From Branchinecta lynchi (taxonomy: Eukaryota > Arthropoda > Branchiopoda > Anostraca > Branchinectidae), in the NCBI GenBank assembly GCA_023053575.1, contig JAKZAP010000018.1:992001-1056000 (forward strand): 64,000 nucleotides of DNA, written 5' to 3'. Below the pieces are notes generated by a model. The model was not told the DNA's origin. It did no database searches and saw nothing but the letters and a program-made list of their open reading frames with translations. Made by a program: the position numbers and the translations under genes. This document shows positions 11,671 to 23,235 of this stretch, piece after piece (position 1 is the stretch's first letter; each line of letters opens with the position of its first letter).

Positions 11671-13149
11671 CGGTTATGTAAATTGTATCTCTGGTTTCGC
11701 TACAAGTCAAAGGGTCTTGGAAAAGGCTTAACACAGCCAAAACTGTGGGTTATTTGTTGAAAGCACATTCTTGTTGAAGAGTAAATATGGAGGGGTCCTT
11801 TAAGGCACCTGTAGTAACTATACTACTGATTCACGTTACTTCTCCAATCTTTCGATGCATTCTTAATTCTCAGATTCCAAACTTCCGATATCATTTTTAT
11901 CCATCCTAACGGGATCGGAATAACATCAATTTGTTTTCATCTACCACGTCTAGCTCCTTTCTAAACGGATCAGGCTCCCACCTGTTGCTTCCTAGGAACT
12001 CATTGGTCATTAGACCCTGTTATGCGATTTCCTCCGTGACTAAAGCCCCATTCACAAGCATGCCTAGGCGCAGATTTTAGGCTAAATATGGAGTTCTAGG
12101 CTCTACAACTCGGTGCCTGGCTAAGCCTGGACACGTGCCTAGGCATCTGTGCTTAGCTAGGCATGTGTGTGATCGCGGCTTAAGGGAGCAGCGCTCGGCT
12201 ATAAGGGCCGGGATGGGTCTGCGATTAGAAAAAAAATAACACAAAAAATAACACAGCACAAAAGGTTTCAAAGGAGTCAGGAACGTTAGAATGTTCGAAC
12301 AGAAACTGTCTGTCTACCGCGACAAGTGCTTTACGGATTTCATGTTATTTGTGTTGCGAGAGCAACACTTTGGTTTTGTCGTGTGCGTTTTTTTTTTCCT
12401 AGTACCCTGATTTCCATTTATTCTTAGAAAGTGGTAAGGGTCTAACGTGTGCGGTTTTTACGGAAAGTGTGGACCTTGGGCCGGATTGATGAATATGACA
12501 TTACATTTTGGAAAGCTCCGTAGAACTCTTGCCTGGGGCCAAGAAGGATGGTTTTTGCTTGTAATTGAGCCAGAGCCTACAGTGTGTGAACTAAAGTGGA
12601 GGACTATCTTAAGTTATGCAGCCAAGATTTCGTTTCATCTAACCATGTTTCTGCTTTCGAGTGGAAAGCTCCATTCTAGCAGGCAAGCAGACAAGCACCA
12701 GTTTTAAGCTGAAGATGGACTACAATCTAAAAGTGCGAAATATGTGCGGCAGTTCCCTGGCCCCACAGCCAATACATCTTCTTTGAGTAATAAATATAAA
12801 AATTTACAGAATAAAAAAGTATCATTTTCCCATGGGTCCGAAAGTGCTGTCATCTATTGTTTCTACCCGTTTCTGTTCGTTGATTTCAGCTCAGTTTATC
12901 ATTCCGTTTCTTACACTTGGGAGTGAGGAAGATAAATGATATCAGATGGGCCTCTTAAACTTTATAAGTTCACTCACTACTGAAGAAATTAGAGCTGATC
13001 CTTTGCTCCTTTCTAAGTGGTGAAATTAGAAAGTTGGTCAACTGTTGAACTAATAAAGATAGAATTTTTTTCCAATGGCATTCGGTAGGTCTCGATGAGC
13101 TGATTAAAGTACATGTCATTTATTTTTTGGTACAAAAATTCCTTCATGA
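11671..13149. other. GPCPD1 intron 6 sequence, nothing recognised
   Basis: No gene is supported. A short stretch around 12,070-12,170 repeats CCTAGG-type words, and GTTGCGAGAGCAACAC at about 12,353 recurs in similar form near 14,876. No domain is recognisable in any open frame. Confidence 0.45.
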
Positions 13150-14730
13150 GATACAACAGTTTGAAAGTTTGGAGGGGTTAACAACTTCAGTAGTGAGGTA
13201 CACACTGCTACCAGAAATAGGCCGATCCTAATCATGAGACATGTGGGGTACTTGTAAGCAACAATCGGCTGTTAGACCATAATCATCTTCGGAGATGAGG
13301 GGTTAGAAACGTTGGTAGTTGGTGTACCTATTAATCATATTATTTCTTTCCTGTGTATTTGATCGTGAAGACAATTTGGAACCACGTCTATCATGGGGAG
13401 ATGGACTTGTAAGTACATATCAGCTGCTAGAAGGGGTTTTTGAGGGGCTAGAGTCTCTATGAATCTGGGTAAGAAAATTAGTCTCCTTGGTCTATCACTG
13501 TAACATGGAGTTAAGTCTTTTATGGGTTGACACCTTTAGTGGTAGGGTACAAACTCAAACAAAGAATAGGCGGAACCCAACTGTGAGACATGTCAGGGAC
13601 TTGTAACTCTTGTAAGTAACAATCGGCTCGTATACCATAATCATCTTCGGCGGTGAGAGGTTTCCGGATACAAATGATAATGTAAAACACCGAAGTAGTT
13701 TCGACCTAATTAGCAGAGTGGCATCTATGGTATTTTGATCCTGAAAATTTACTGATAGCTTTATTATACCAACTAGATTATATAAAATACTGTTCCAAGT
13801 TTTCATCAGTCACGGTATCTACGATTGAAAAGGATAAAGTTCAACTGGCTGCAAACTCAATTTAGTCCCTACTTCCGATTTTCTGTTGTTGTTTTTTACT
13901 TGTAAGCAAAAATTGGACCGTTAGACCACAATCATTTCCGGCGTTGAGGGCTTTTAACTTTTGCTAGTTGGTGTACCTAGTAATCCTATTCTTTGTTTCT
14001 GGTGTATTTGAATTGAAAACAATTTGGTACTATGTCTATCATGGCGAGATGGGCTTGTAAGTAGGAATCGGTTGCTGGATGGGGTTCATAAGGGGCTAGA
14101 AACTAGTGCAAATTGGTGCACATTTTATCTGATCTCTTCAAATCTGAGGGTAAGAAAATGAGTCTCCACGGTCTATCACTATAATTTAGAATTAAGTCTT
14201 TGAGGGATTAACAAATTTAGTGGTAGGGTACACACTCAAACAAAGAATAGGCGGAATCCAACTGTGAGACAGGTCAGGCACTTGTAACTAACAGTCTGTG
14301 ATAACACCATAATCCTCTTCGGCGATGAGGGGCTTCCGACTTTTCCTAGTATGTGTACCTATTTTGTTTCCGGTGTTTTTTATGATAAGACAAGTTTGGT
14401 TCATGTTCAAGAATCGGTTGCTAAAGCATTGCCATTTTCATGAGATGTTAGAATGGTCTATGGTGATGGCGTTTCACTGTAACCTAGAATTAGTTAAGGC
14501 AATGGATACAAATGATAATGTAAAACAACGACAATTTCGCAATAATTAGCAGAGGTATTTTTGGTATTTTGAACTAAAAAGCTATGGATAGCTTTATCAT
14601 GCCAACTAGGTTATATAAGATAATGTTCCAAGTTTCCACAAGTCACGATGTCTACGACTGAAAAGGATAAAACTGGCTGCAAAGTCAATTTAGTCCCTAC
14701 TTCCGATATTCTGTTGTTTTTTTTTCAACG
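13150..14730. repeat. Old tandem duplications, units of about 340-680 bp
   Basis: Blocks such as GTAGGGTACACACTCAAACA, AAGAATAGGCGGAA-CCAACTG, CCATAATCATCTTCGGCG, TGTCTATCATGG-GAGATGG and ACAAATGATAATGTAAAACA each occur two to four times in the same order and orientation. Units starting near 13,165, 13,525, 13,890 and 14,206 can be aligned by eye. No coding signal was found. Confidence 0.7.
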
Positions 14731-15034
14731 CTGAGGGATAAACATGTGATTACAGATTGTGTCAGCATTTCAGAAAAATATTCTTCATGGATTGGAACAT
14801 ACCGTTTTGAAAGCCTCGATGGGTTGACAAATTCAGCACTTAACCGTTAGCGAAGAAACAAAACCAAAGTGATGCTCTCGCAACACTTTAGTCGGCGAAG
14901 CCGAACAGAGGTTGCTGCAACACTTCAGGTTGCCTAGGCAACGTAGGTCTAGTTTATTCCATTTTGATCCCTCCTCCCAGCTGCAAATAGGCAAGGTAAG
15001 GTGCACAGATGGACGTACGGCGATTTTGCTTTAC

Positions 15035-15194
15035 CTTTCAGGTTTCCGATGGGATGATGCCTGTTGTTTACAACCGTAAGACTGAGATCTCCAATGGACG
15101 GATCTGGCAGGGACTGAGGCATGATGTAGGTGTACCCGACATGACACGGAATATCGGATCCATGACTTTCTGAGTAAATGTCAACAAGAAATGC
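15035..15194 (-). CDS. GPCPD1: GPCPD1 exon 6
   Basis: The exon is 160 nt, starting in phase 0 and ending one base into a codon that exon 7 completes. The acceptor is TTTTCTAG and the donor CTGAAAG|GTAAAG. It encodes AFLVDIYSES, IPCHVGYTYIMPQSLPDPS and the strand DLSLTVVNNRHHPIGNLK. This matches the middle region of GPCPD1 between the CBM20 and GDPD domains (vertebrate ...PGHVGTACLL...TLPIMSRNSR-TIGK). The function of this linker region is not known to me. No break is visible. Confidence 0.9.
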
Positions 15195-15302
15195 CTAGAA
15201 AAGGACACAAATCAATTTACATCCAGTTTCTTTTCAACCAAATCTGAAATCCCGAACTAGGAAGTTCTAAGCAGAACTGGTTGAAAAAGGGTAACATACA
15301 GT

Positions 15303-15462
15303 CAGGCCCGTATCCAGGAATTTTTTTTCGGGGGGAGGGGGTGGGGGGTTCGCCTGCTGATCGGACAAAAAAGTACAAAAAAGACATGGATCAGAGGGAA
15401 AAGCCTATAAAAATGATTATTTTGAATGTTTCGGGGAGGCCCCCCCCCTGGATACGGCCTTG
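15303..15462. mobile_element. hAT-like MITE (160 bp)
   Basis: The inverted ends are CAGGCCCGTATCCAGG and CCTGGATACGGCCTTG, matching at 13 of 16 positions. They are flanked by CATACAGT and CATATAGT, an 8-bp target duplication with one mismatch. CAG-type ends and 8-bp duplications are typical of the hAT superfamily. There is no coding capacity; the interior is G-rich at the left and C-rich at the right end. Confidence 0.8.
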
Positions 15463-16431
15463 CATATAGTTCAGCTTCTAGAGAAGTTCAGACTCTAGTT
15501 TTGGCCGGTCCATCCTTGCCATTGAAAAGCACAGAGACATACTGCCAGACATAGCACCAGAGAAGGGACAGGCGCGGCACCAGAACCTCTTGGTGCCGGT
15601 GAAGGGTCGTACAAACCGGTATCTGAATTCCTTTGTACCATATTTTACTAACAAAATTAACAAGAAACTGGTGGATTTCAAGTGAATATTTTAGTTTTTT
15701 CTTTTTGTAATGATTGCATATATTCAGGAATTTCAACCCGTTAAATGTAACGGTCGACATCTCTAGTGCCAATTCGGTATTACGAGACGAATCAATTAAA
15801 ATATCTATCTCTTTAGTAGAAGTGTTTGCAGTGTCTTCAGAGAAAATGGAAGTTATCATTTCTGTTCATCACCTTACTTACCCATATTGTAGTATCTCTC
15901 TGTCACACGTGTTGGCAATGAGACCATGGGGGACTTCCATAAACTAATCCACTTGGAGCGTTAAACTGGAATAAGGCGAATTGGTCCGCACGTAAGCTTA
16001 GCTCCACCGATAGCTACCGAACTTCGCTGCGATTCGGTTCGCTTTGTCCGTTTTGGCCGTGATTTTGCTATACTTACTTAAAGTTACTTAAAGTTGTTCA
16101 GTACCATCCGGCAGTTGGCCTGCCTGTTCGATGCCCTCTGCTTGTTTGATGAATTTGTAGTTGGTTTGATCTTGTAGCTATTTTGACCATTCAGCCAATG
16201 TGTTAAATTTGCTATTGTTTTCTTCCCAGATCAACTTTATTTTTGAAGCTCTTTATATTTGGTGCCTGAATGGCATATTCAGGCAGGTTATTCCGAGTGT
16301 CGACTGCTCGCATTGAGAAAAAGTTTGCCCAAGCTCTTTTTCTGGCTTCTTACTTGTATAATTTTTCTGAGTGGCCTCTGGTTCGGCTTGTGGCTGGTTT
16401 CCTGAAGAACTTTTCAAACGGCAGATTCTCT
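15463..16431. other. GPCPD1 intron 5 sequence left of the DIRS element
   Basis: Open frames here (for example 15,488-15,859 on the minus strand) show no recognisable domain. I see nothing I can name. Confidence 0.4.
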
Positions 16432-16746
16432 ATTAGCGTCGCATATAGTAGATACAGCTGAATTGAGATGGCGCTAGGACTCTCCGTGCCGGCGACTTCT
16501 CTGAGCTTCAGTGTGTAATGGATTCCAACCGAGCCGGTCGAATTGTTTAATTTAACGATATTAAACACCTTGGGTAAGTCAAATTTCGTCTGATCTCTCG
16601 CCAAATTTGGTCATGTCCAGCCATATTAAAAATGTTTTATTGATAGTCAAATAAAACCATCATAACCGAGTCGGTTGTGCGTTGATAAAAATTTTCACAT
16701 TTAAACAAAAATTTGTCATTGTTCGCTGCGAGCCAGCGAACGCACC

Positions 16747-16935
16747 GCCATGTTTACTCCGTCTTATTCCTACCCGCTGGGTGGAACTATAAGGGGTGTA
16801 AAAGGCGTATGACAACTCCCTCTGCACGAGGGAGAGGCATCCAGAAACACGTTGTGTTTTTTGTATGCATTATTATATAAGGTTATTCACGTGTGAATGA
16901 CCAATAAAAGAAGGCTATGGCCAATACAAGAAAGC
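16747..16935 (+). repeat. DIRS leader segment, copy 1 of a 189/222-bp direct repeat
   Basis: This segment recurs at 17,357-17,578 inside the gag-like reading frame. The second copy is 33 bp longer because a 33-bp block containing the stem-loop CTCCCTC-TGCAC-GAGGGAG is tandemly duplicated there. Both copies end in AATACAAGAAAGC. Confidence 0.9.
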
Positions 16936-17158
16936 TTATATAAGGTTATTCACGTGTGAATGACCATTTATAAGAAGGTCCATGTGCGAGTCACTGGATG
17001 TTTGATTATTAAAGCTTTCCTGAAAGTCGTACTAAAGCCAAATGAGCACATATTCTTACGTAAATGCAGTTAAGATTAACTATGTAACATGGTACCGTAC
17101 TGTGTCTGTAGGACCAGTAGTCCAATATAATGATACGTATTATAGAATAATCTCCAAG

Positions 17159-18109
17159 ATGTCAAGAAAGAGATCAAAAGAAATGGAAGATTTGACCCGA
17201 GAGGTCACCGAGAATGTCAGGAAAGACCTTAAAGAAATGCTTCATGAAATGTTGAAACTAATTTTATCTGGAGACTATGATGATGATTGTGAAGAATTGA
17301 ACCTTGATAATGAGGATCTGTCTCAGAAAAATTATTTTAGTGTGAATATAAGTGATGCCATGTTTACTCCGTCTTATTCCTACCCGCTGGGTGGAACTAT
17401 AAGGGGTGTAAAAGGCGTACGACAACTCCCTCTGCACGAGGGAGAGGCATCCAGACAACTCCCTCTGCACGAGGGAGAGGCATCCAGAAACATGTTGTGT
17501 TTTTTGTATGCATTATTATATAAGGTTATTCACGTGTGAATGACCAATAAAAGAAGGCTATGGCCAATACAAGAAAGCGTTCATTCGGCCACAAGTACGG
17601 TTTTGGCCATGCAGCAAGTGAGTGGTCTAAAATCAGGAGGGGTGAATTCGGAATTATGTGACAATATTAGTAAGCAATGTGGGCTGTCATTGCAGCTTTT
17701 GTCCCAGGCTAATTTTGAGATAAATAATCGAAGAAAGGAATTTATCCGGCCTGAAATGGACGAAAATTTCCAGACCATGTTGACTGCCCAAGCGCAGTGT
17801 GGGGAGTTCTTGGTGGAAGACTGGAAAGAGAAAATGACGAAGGCGGAGGAAGCTCCGAAGCTCAAAGCCAAACTAAAGAAATCCCTTAAACCCCTTCTTC
17901 GTTATAGCCGGGGTGGATATAGTTATGGTTCAGGAAATAACGGCTCAGGTTTTCGTGGAGGCCGTGGAGGCGCTGGAGGTGCTTTTTTAGGACGCCGTCC
18001 CTGGCGAGGCCAGTTTCGCGGCAGAAGACCGTTTCATCCCGGCACAAAATCCCGGCCAGAATCTTCAGAAAGTCAACGGAGTGGAGAGTTACCGAAACTG
18101 AAGAAATAA
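17159..18109 (+). pseudogene. DIRS gag-like ORF interrupted by one TGA
   Basis: A single frame runs from about 17,042 to 18,109 with one in-frame TGA at 17,537-17,539, immediately followed by ATG. The likely start is MSRKRSKEMEDLTREV at 17,159, which begins a charged, probably coiled-coil segment. The C-terminal part (17,540-18,109) contains SGLKSGGVNSELCDN and finishes in an Arg/Gly-rich tail (GFRGGRGG...RRPWRGQFRGRR), as expected for an RNA-binding DIRS Gag. The 222-bp leader repeat with its 11-residue repeat RQLPLHEGEAS sits in the middle of the frame and brings the stop. It looks inserted rather than native. Confidence 0.7.
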
Positions 18110-18121
18110 GTGGGGTAAGAA

Positions 18122-18867
18122 TTGTTCCACCCTGCAAATTTGTTTGCTGGAAGAACTAGTTTGTTTTCTCAGAATTGGAAAAAGTATGCGACTGATCCAG
18201 ATTTGTTAGCTTCAGTATCAGGTTATGCAATTCCATTTGCTACAAACCCACTTCAGTTACGTGTGCCGCTCAGAACTTACTCGTCTGCGGAAGAAAAATT
18301 GATTAGTTCAGAATGAGTGAAATTAAAAGAAAAAGGAATAATTTGTGTTGTACAAGATTTGTCACCTGAACAGTTCATTAGTACGGTATTTACAGTGCCG
18401 AAGCGTGATGGGTCAGTTAGGTTGATACTGAATCTGAAGGGTTTAAATGAATTTCTGGAAAAAGTTCATTTTAAGATGGATACGTTAGAAACGGTCTTGA
18501 ACATGGTGGAAAAAGACGCATATATGGCATCTATTGATTTAGTCGATGCGTATTATTCGTTCACGGCTAAATCGTCATCTCTGAAGTATCTGCGCTTCTG
18601 TTTCATGGGTGTTATTTATGAATTTACTTGTTTGCCTAACGGGCTTTCTTCAGCACCCTGTGCTTTTACCAAGTTTTTGAAGCCTATTGTCAGTCATTTA
18701 AGAACTCATGGAATGAAAGCAATGAATTATTTGGACGTTTTTTCCTCATTGATAAAAATTTCGAAGATTGCTGCAGTGTCGTTAATTACACTGCGTCGGT
18801 CTTGCAAGATTGTGGTTTCCTCATAAATGTAGAAAAAAGTGTGCTTGTACCTTCGAAGACGGTTTGA
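18122..18867 (+). pseudogene. DIRS reverse transcriptase, broken
   Basis: Reverse transcriptase fingers and palm are recognisable: STVFTVPKRDGSVRLILNLK, YMASIDLVDAYYS and FTCLPNGLSSAPCAFTKF. The active-site region reads NYLDV and then leaves frame; the expected YxDD is interrupted by a small indel in a T-rich stretch near 18,740. An in-frame TGA at 18,314-18,316 splits the N-terminal part. The protein copied element RNA into DNA in an intact relative. It cannot be functional here. Confidence 0.88.
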
Positions 18868-20153
18868 ATGCTGGGCTTTATTATTAACTCCGAGAGCATG
18901 ACTGTAAGTTTACCAGCTGATAAGTCGGGAAAAATTAATCAGGAAACCTTTCGGTTTATTGAACTCGGTTTCATGTTCTGTACGTACTCTTTCAAAATTG
19001 ATTGGTACTTACGTCGCCGCTTTTCCAGCTTTTTTGTACGGCAGAGTTCATACCAGGGAGTTACAGCTTGCAAAAATCAGAGCTTTAGAAAATAACAAAC
19101 AAGACTGGGATGCATTTCTCAAGATTACTGAAAAAATAAAGGAAGATCTTCTTTGGTGGTACCATCATTTTGAAGATGTGAAGTCACCAATTCGGCAACC
19201 AACCCCTCATTTAACCTTAAATACTGATGCAATTTTGTTAGGCTGGGGTGTTACTTCAGGAGACTTTAAAGTTGGGGGGCAATGGGGGCTGGTTGAAGGT
19301 CAACAGCATATAAACGTGTTAGAGCTCTTGGCTATTGAATATGGAATTCTCTCCTTTTGTCGTGATGTTACAGATTCTCACATACAAGTCATGACAGACT
19401 CCACAACGGCCAAGGCCTATGTGAACAAAATGGGAGGAACTCATTCGAATTCTTGCCACCGAGTTGCTAAACGAATTTGGAGCTGGGCGGAAAAACACAG
19501 AAATTTTATTTCTGTTTTCCATGTACCTGGAGTTTTTGAATGTGGGAGCTGACCAAATGTCCCGAGAATTCAATGAGAATCTTGAGTGGTCATTGGATGG
19601 TACCATTTTTAACCAGATAGAAAAGAAATTTGGAAAGTTTGAAGTTGACCTATTCGCCTCACGCCTAAATTACAAGGTAAAGAAATACGTATCTTTCCAG
19701 CCGGATCCAGAAGCCTGGAAAGTTGATACTTTTTCTTGCGAGTGGAAATTTAATACGTACGCGTTTACGCCTTTTATGTTGATCGGAAAGATTCTGGCGA
19801 AACTTCGGGACGAGGGATCAAATCTAGTTCTTGTAGCACCAATGTGGCCGACACAAGCGTGGTTTTCCCAACTGTCGGAGATGTTAGTAGAGGTACCATG
19901 CCGTCTACCGGTAGCACGGGGCCACATATTTTGTCCAGTCTCCAGGAAGACCCATCCAATGTGGCAGCGCCTAAATTTAATAGTATGTCGTTTGTCAGGG
20001 AACATCTCGCAAGCGAGCAAGTTCCGACAGTCGCTGCCGACATCATTGTCCAGTCCTGGACAAAATCTACAGTATCCCAGTACTCTGCATACTGGACGAA
20101 GTGGGAAGTTTTCTGTAGTGAAAGGAATTTCGATCCCATGGTATACTCCGTAA
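18868..20153 (+). pseudogene. DIRS RNase H and downstream domain, frameshifted
   Basis: RNase H is visible in LTLNTDAILLGWGV, INVLELLAIEYGI and QVMTDSTTAKAYVNKMGG. The following domain, with DQMSREF, FEVDLFASRLNYK and YAFTPFMLIGKIL, is the segment that usually follows RNase H in DIRS polyproteins. The frame changes near 18,959 and again near 19,545. The end overlaps the recombinase start, as is usual for the family. Confidence 0.85.
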
Positions 20154-20929
20154 ATAGTTGCCTCAGTTTTTTATCATTGTTGTATAAAAGCGGTTTAGGA
20201 TATAGTGCGATTAATACCGCCAGAAGTGCTTTGTCGTCATTCATTTTCGACAAAAATGGAAGTCCTGTTGGATCCCATAATTTGGTTCGTCGTTTTATGC
20301 GAGGTATTTTCAAGATTGTCCCTACGCGACCTCGTTATGATTCAACTTGGGACGTCGAACCGGTGTTTAAATATCTGCGAAACTCTTTCAGTGAAAGTGA
20401 CAAATTGGGTCTGATGAAACTTTCAGAGTGTACCGTTTTTTGTTGTCTTTAACTAGCCTGCAGAATTCAAGTCCTGTCTCTACTGTGTATAGATAGTATG
20501 TCAGATCAATCCAATAAAATTGTGTTTTTCGTGGGAAATAAGCAGAAGCAGTCCCGTCCTGGGAACAGTTATAGTACAGTTATTTTTGATGCTTTTCACG
20601 TGGACCCATTACTGTGTCCGGTTGTAGCAATTAGAAGATATTTGGCTTTTACGAAGGATATCAGAGAGTCAAACTCTTTGTTTATAACTTGTAATAAACC
20701 GCATAAAGCCTCTTCTAAAAGCACGATATCGCGATGGATCGTAAACTGTATGTCGAAGGCAGGTATTAATACTGAAGTTTTTAAATCACATTCAGTTAGG
20801 TCAGCAACAGCATCTGCGGCATTCCGCTTGAGAATACCTGTAGACACCATTTTAAAAAGGGCAGGATGGTCCTCGCGTTGTGTTTTCGCAAAATATTACA
20901 ACAAAACAGTTGAACCGGTTTTTTTGTAG
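19844..20929 (+). pseudogene. DIRS tyrosine recombinase, interrupted
   Basis: The N-terminal SAM-like domain is seen in SWTKSTVSQYSAYWTKWEVF and the catalytic domain in HSVRSATASAA (His-x-x-Arg) and AGWSSRCVFAKYYNK, which includes the nucleophile Tyr region. The frame is broken around 20,450-20,497 by stop codons, between the first catalytic Arg region and the rest. The enzyme would integrate the circular DNA copy of the element. The family call is secure; the copy is dead. Confidence 0.88.
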
Positions 20930-21094
20930 TCCAGAATGTCTTAGCTGTTTAGACATCGTAAATATTAGATTTTGTTATATATATATATGTAAGTCATATG
21001 TAGTCGGATGATTAAAACCTGTGTGTTGGTACTTCGTCGAAAAACTGTTTTCCTTTGAAATCTCAATTCAGCTGTATCTACTATATGCGACGCT

Positions 21095-21402
21095 AATTTG
21101 TAAATTAAACAAGACTTACCTGTAAGGTGAAGTTTGATTATAATTAGCGTCGCATATTATAGTAGATACAGATTAATTGCCCGCCCTCCACGTTTAACCC
21201 CATTTTGTGTCCAGTGTATAATGGTCTTTTTCTCGAAGTACTTTTTTCTTCTGTGACAGTCAATTTGAAACCTGAAGCTCAGAGAAGTCGCCGGCACGGA
21301 GAGTCCTAGCGCCATCTCAATTAATCTGTATCTACTATAATATGCGACGCTAATTATAATCAAACTTCACCTTACAGGTAAGTCTTGTTTAATTTACAAA
21401 TT
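21095..21402. repeat. Long palindrome (two 85-bp arms) next to the DIRS end
   Basis: The left arm, 21,095-21,179, is the reverse complement of the right arm, 21,318-21,402, for essentially its whole length (AATTTGTAAATTAAACAAGA...). Each arm contains a variant of the DIRS terminal sequence (GCGTCGCATATTATAGTAGA). The sequence next to the right arm, 21,278-21,317, also matches the inside of the left DIRS end. It may be a complementary region left by DIRS ends or a separate foldback element. Confidence 0.85.
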
Positions 21403-21618
21403 TTGGATTTCATTTTGAACATCTGGATGGCATCTCCTCGCTTACGTCTGTATGATAAACTTGGCAAGTCGAGGACTTTCAGGCGGTCTTCATATGGTTT
21501 CCCTTGGACACTGTAATCAGTTATTCCATTGTTAGTGGAGCAGTCTAAAGTGATGAAGGAATAGCAGATACGCTGGAAATGTGTACTTGAGAGTATAGAA
21601 AAAATAGCCTGGACTTAC

Positions 21619-21729
21619 TACGCTGTCAAGACAGAGGACCTGGCACTGAAATATCATCAGATCCTCCGAGTTGTAGACGGCACCAAACTGCTCCTGGTAC
21701 TTGAAGAGGTAGTCCGACCTGTTCATGAC
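21619..21729 (-). CDS. GPCPD1: GPCPD1 exon 5
   Basis: The exon is 111 nt, phase 0 at both ends, 37 codons. The acceptor is ATTGTTGCAG and the donor AGCGTA|GTAAGT. It encodes VMNRSDYLFKYQEQFGAVY and EDLMIFQCQVLCLDSV. The position fits the segment before the PCHVG strand in the GPCPD1 middle region. Similarity to vertebrates is modest, so the call rests on order, phase and splice signals. Confidence 0.82.
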
Positions 21730-22775
21730 CTGCAACAATATACCTACGGTAAACTCCCATATAAGGCTTTTATTTCTCCTACTCCCAAGTAATTTGACAA
21801 CAAGCATGGTTACCATTTATAGACTGCATGTTCGACGGCCTGGTTTCAAACTTCTTCTTAATCCAGGACTTAAAATCCATTTCACCTTACTTAAAGCACA
21901 GCTTTAACTAGAAATGATATTTTCCCTATGAAATGGATCAGAAAAAATGTTTTCGAAAATACCATTTCTTTCCTGAAATTAGCGATTCTCTTGTTAGCGC
22001 TTTCCGACTACTTCCAGCCTTCCTGCTCTCCGACGCGGCGGATGCGCGAAAAACATTTGAAAACTAAACGTGCCTTCGTTAAAAAGCGGGAAAACTAGGC
22101 AAATAAACAAGTAATAAACACAAGATTATCACAGCCTTATGTGTGAAAGAGTTCTCAGCGGGATATTCCGGCAAACTTTTCTTTGGGTGACGAGAAAACT
22201 CGGCAAGGCCGGAACAGAGCAAAAAATTCGTAGTTACGAAACGAAACAATGGAGAAAGGTAGGGATTTTATTGGCTTATTGTTCCATATGGGAGCTAAGT
22301 ATACTATAAAAGGCAGAATAAGCAAGAGGGGTCCAATACGTGCCTTTTGCTTAAAACCAGCTTTGCTCCCTATGCCCTGAAACCTGTACACGTTCCTTCC
22401 ACCAAAGTAGCACAACGTTATGACAAAGCTGCAAGTACATTCACTCCCTTGTTGTTTCCAGGGTCTCCAACACCCTTGATCAGCGCTTGTCAGTTGTCAC
22501 TTATAGTACGATTATGCAGTGGCATACTTTTGATTTGTAGACAAACTTGTAAAACATTAATACGTGCTAATATATTGAATGTCTTGTTTACTGTCTTCAT
22601 CAAAATGGGTTGCTACCGAGGTCAGGTATCACTAATGACAAATAGTGGATCTGAAAAAGCTGCAAATTCGACTGTGAGATTTTCAATCGAATTTGCGGGG
22701 TAGAATAGGAATTGTCCACCAGCCAAACAAAATTAATACATTTGAAAAGAAGTGCAAAAATGGCCGAGGTCTTAC
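21730..22775. other. GPCPD1 intron 4, nothing recognised
   Basis: This 1-kb intron has no recognisable gene, transposon protein or array. Confidence 0.45.
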
Positions 22776-22916
22776 CGCTACTTCTACAATTGGAAAATTT
22801 CCGTCAAAAGGTTTTCCTCGTACTTCGTCCATGTCCAAGCTCTCCTCTGGTATATTGTAGGACTCGCAATTGGCCCGTGAGTGACCGAGATTGATAGAAG
22901 ACAATTTGACTCTCAA
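22776..22916 (-). CDS. GPCPD1: GPCPD1 exon 4
   Basis: The exon is 141 nt, phase 0 at both ends, 47 codons. The acceptor is CCTATTTTAG and the donor GTAGCG|GTAAGA. It begins LRVKLSSINLG, matching the RVKL strand that follows the basic KKK stretch in vertebrate GPCPD1, and continues ESYNIPEESLDMDEVRG and FPIVEVA. The upstream exon ends exactly in the basic stretch (HKKKVPTDN). The long intron 3 upstream (27.6 kb) contains the Polinton. Confidence 0.85.
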
Positions 22917-23039
22917 CTAAAATAGGAACAAGTACATTAAAGCACAAAGAATCACCGAAAATCACCGAATCATGGAGAAGTTTAAATAAGTGGACATCTT
23001 CTGCCACCATCTAATCGCCTTCCTGCCCATTGCCCAATG

Positions 23040-23235
23040 CGCCTGCTAATGCAGTAAATTCACTGTTCTTTTCGTGTTTCGTTATGTGTTTCTTGTTTAG
23101 CGTTCGTTTATCTTGTTGTTGTAGGTTTTGTGTACCCTATGTATTTCTTGTCAAGCGCTCATTTACCTTTTTTTGTATGTACTGTGCAAATGCCTTATTA
23201 CAAGGCTGCATGTAATAAATTCATTCATTCATTCA
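23040..23235 (+). mobile_element. LINE 3' tail relic with (ATTC)n
   Basis: The sequence ends TGTAATAAATTCATTCATTC at 23,211-23,230, a typical short-repeat 3' end of a non-LTR retrotransposon. No coding part is preserved. The start is approximate. Confidence 0.5.

Larger units (their letters stand above)
16432..21097 (+). mobile_element. DIRS-type tyrosine-recombinase retrotransposon, decayed
   Basis: The element is bounded by a 38-bp inverted repeat, 16,432-16,469 and 21,060-21,097, that starts ATTAGCGTCGCATATAGTAG. Between them, in order on the plus strand, are a gag-like region ending in Arg/Gly-rich sequence, a DIRS reverse transcriptase, RNase H, and a tyrosine recombinase. That gene order and inverted termini are diagnostic of DIRS elements, which integrate by recombinase rather than DDE integrase and leave no target duplication. 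Several stops and frameshifts make this copy inactive. It lies antisense to GPCPD1 in intron 5. Confidence 0.88.
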
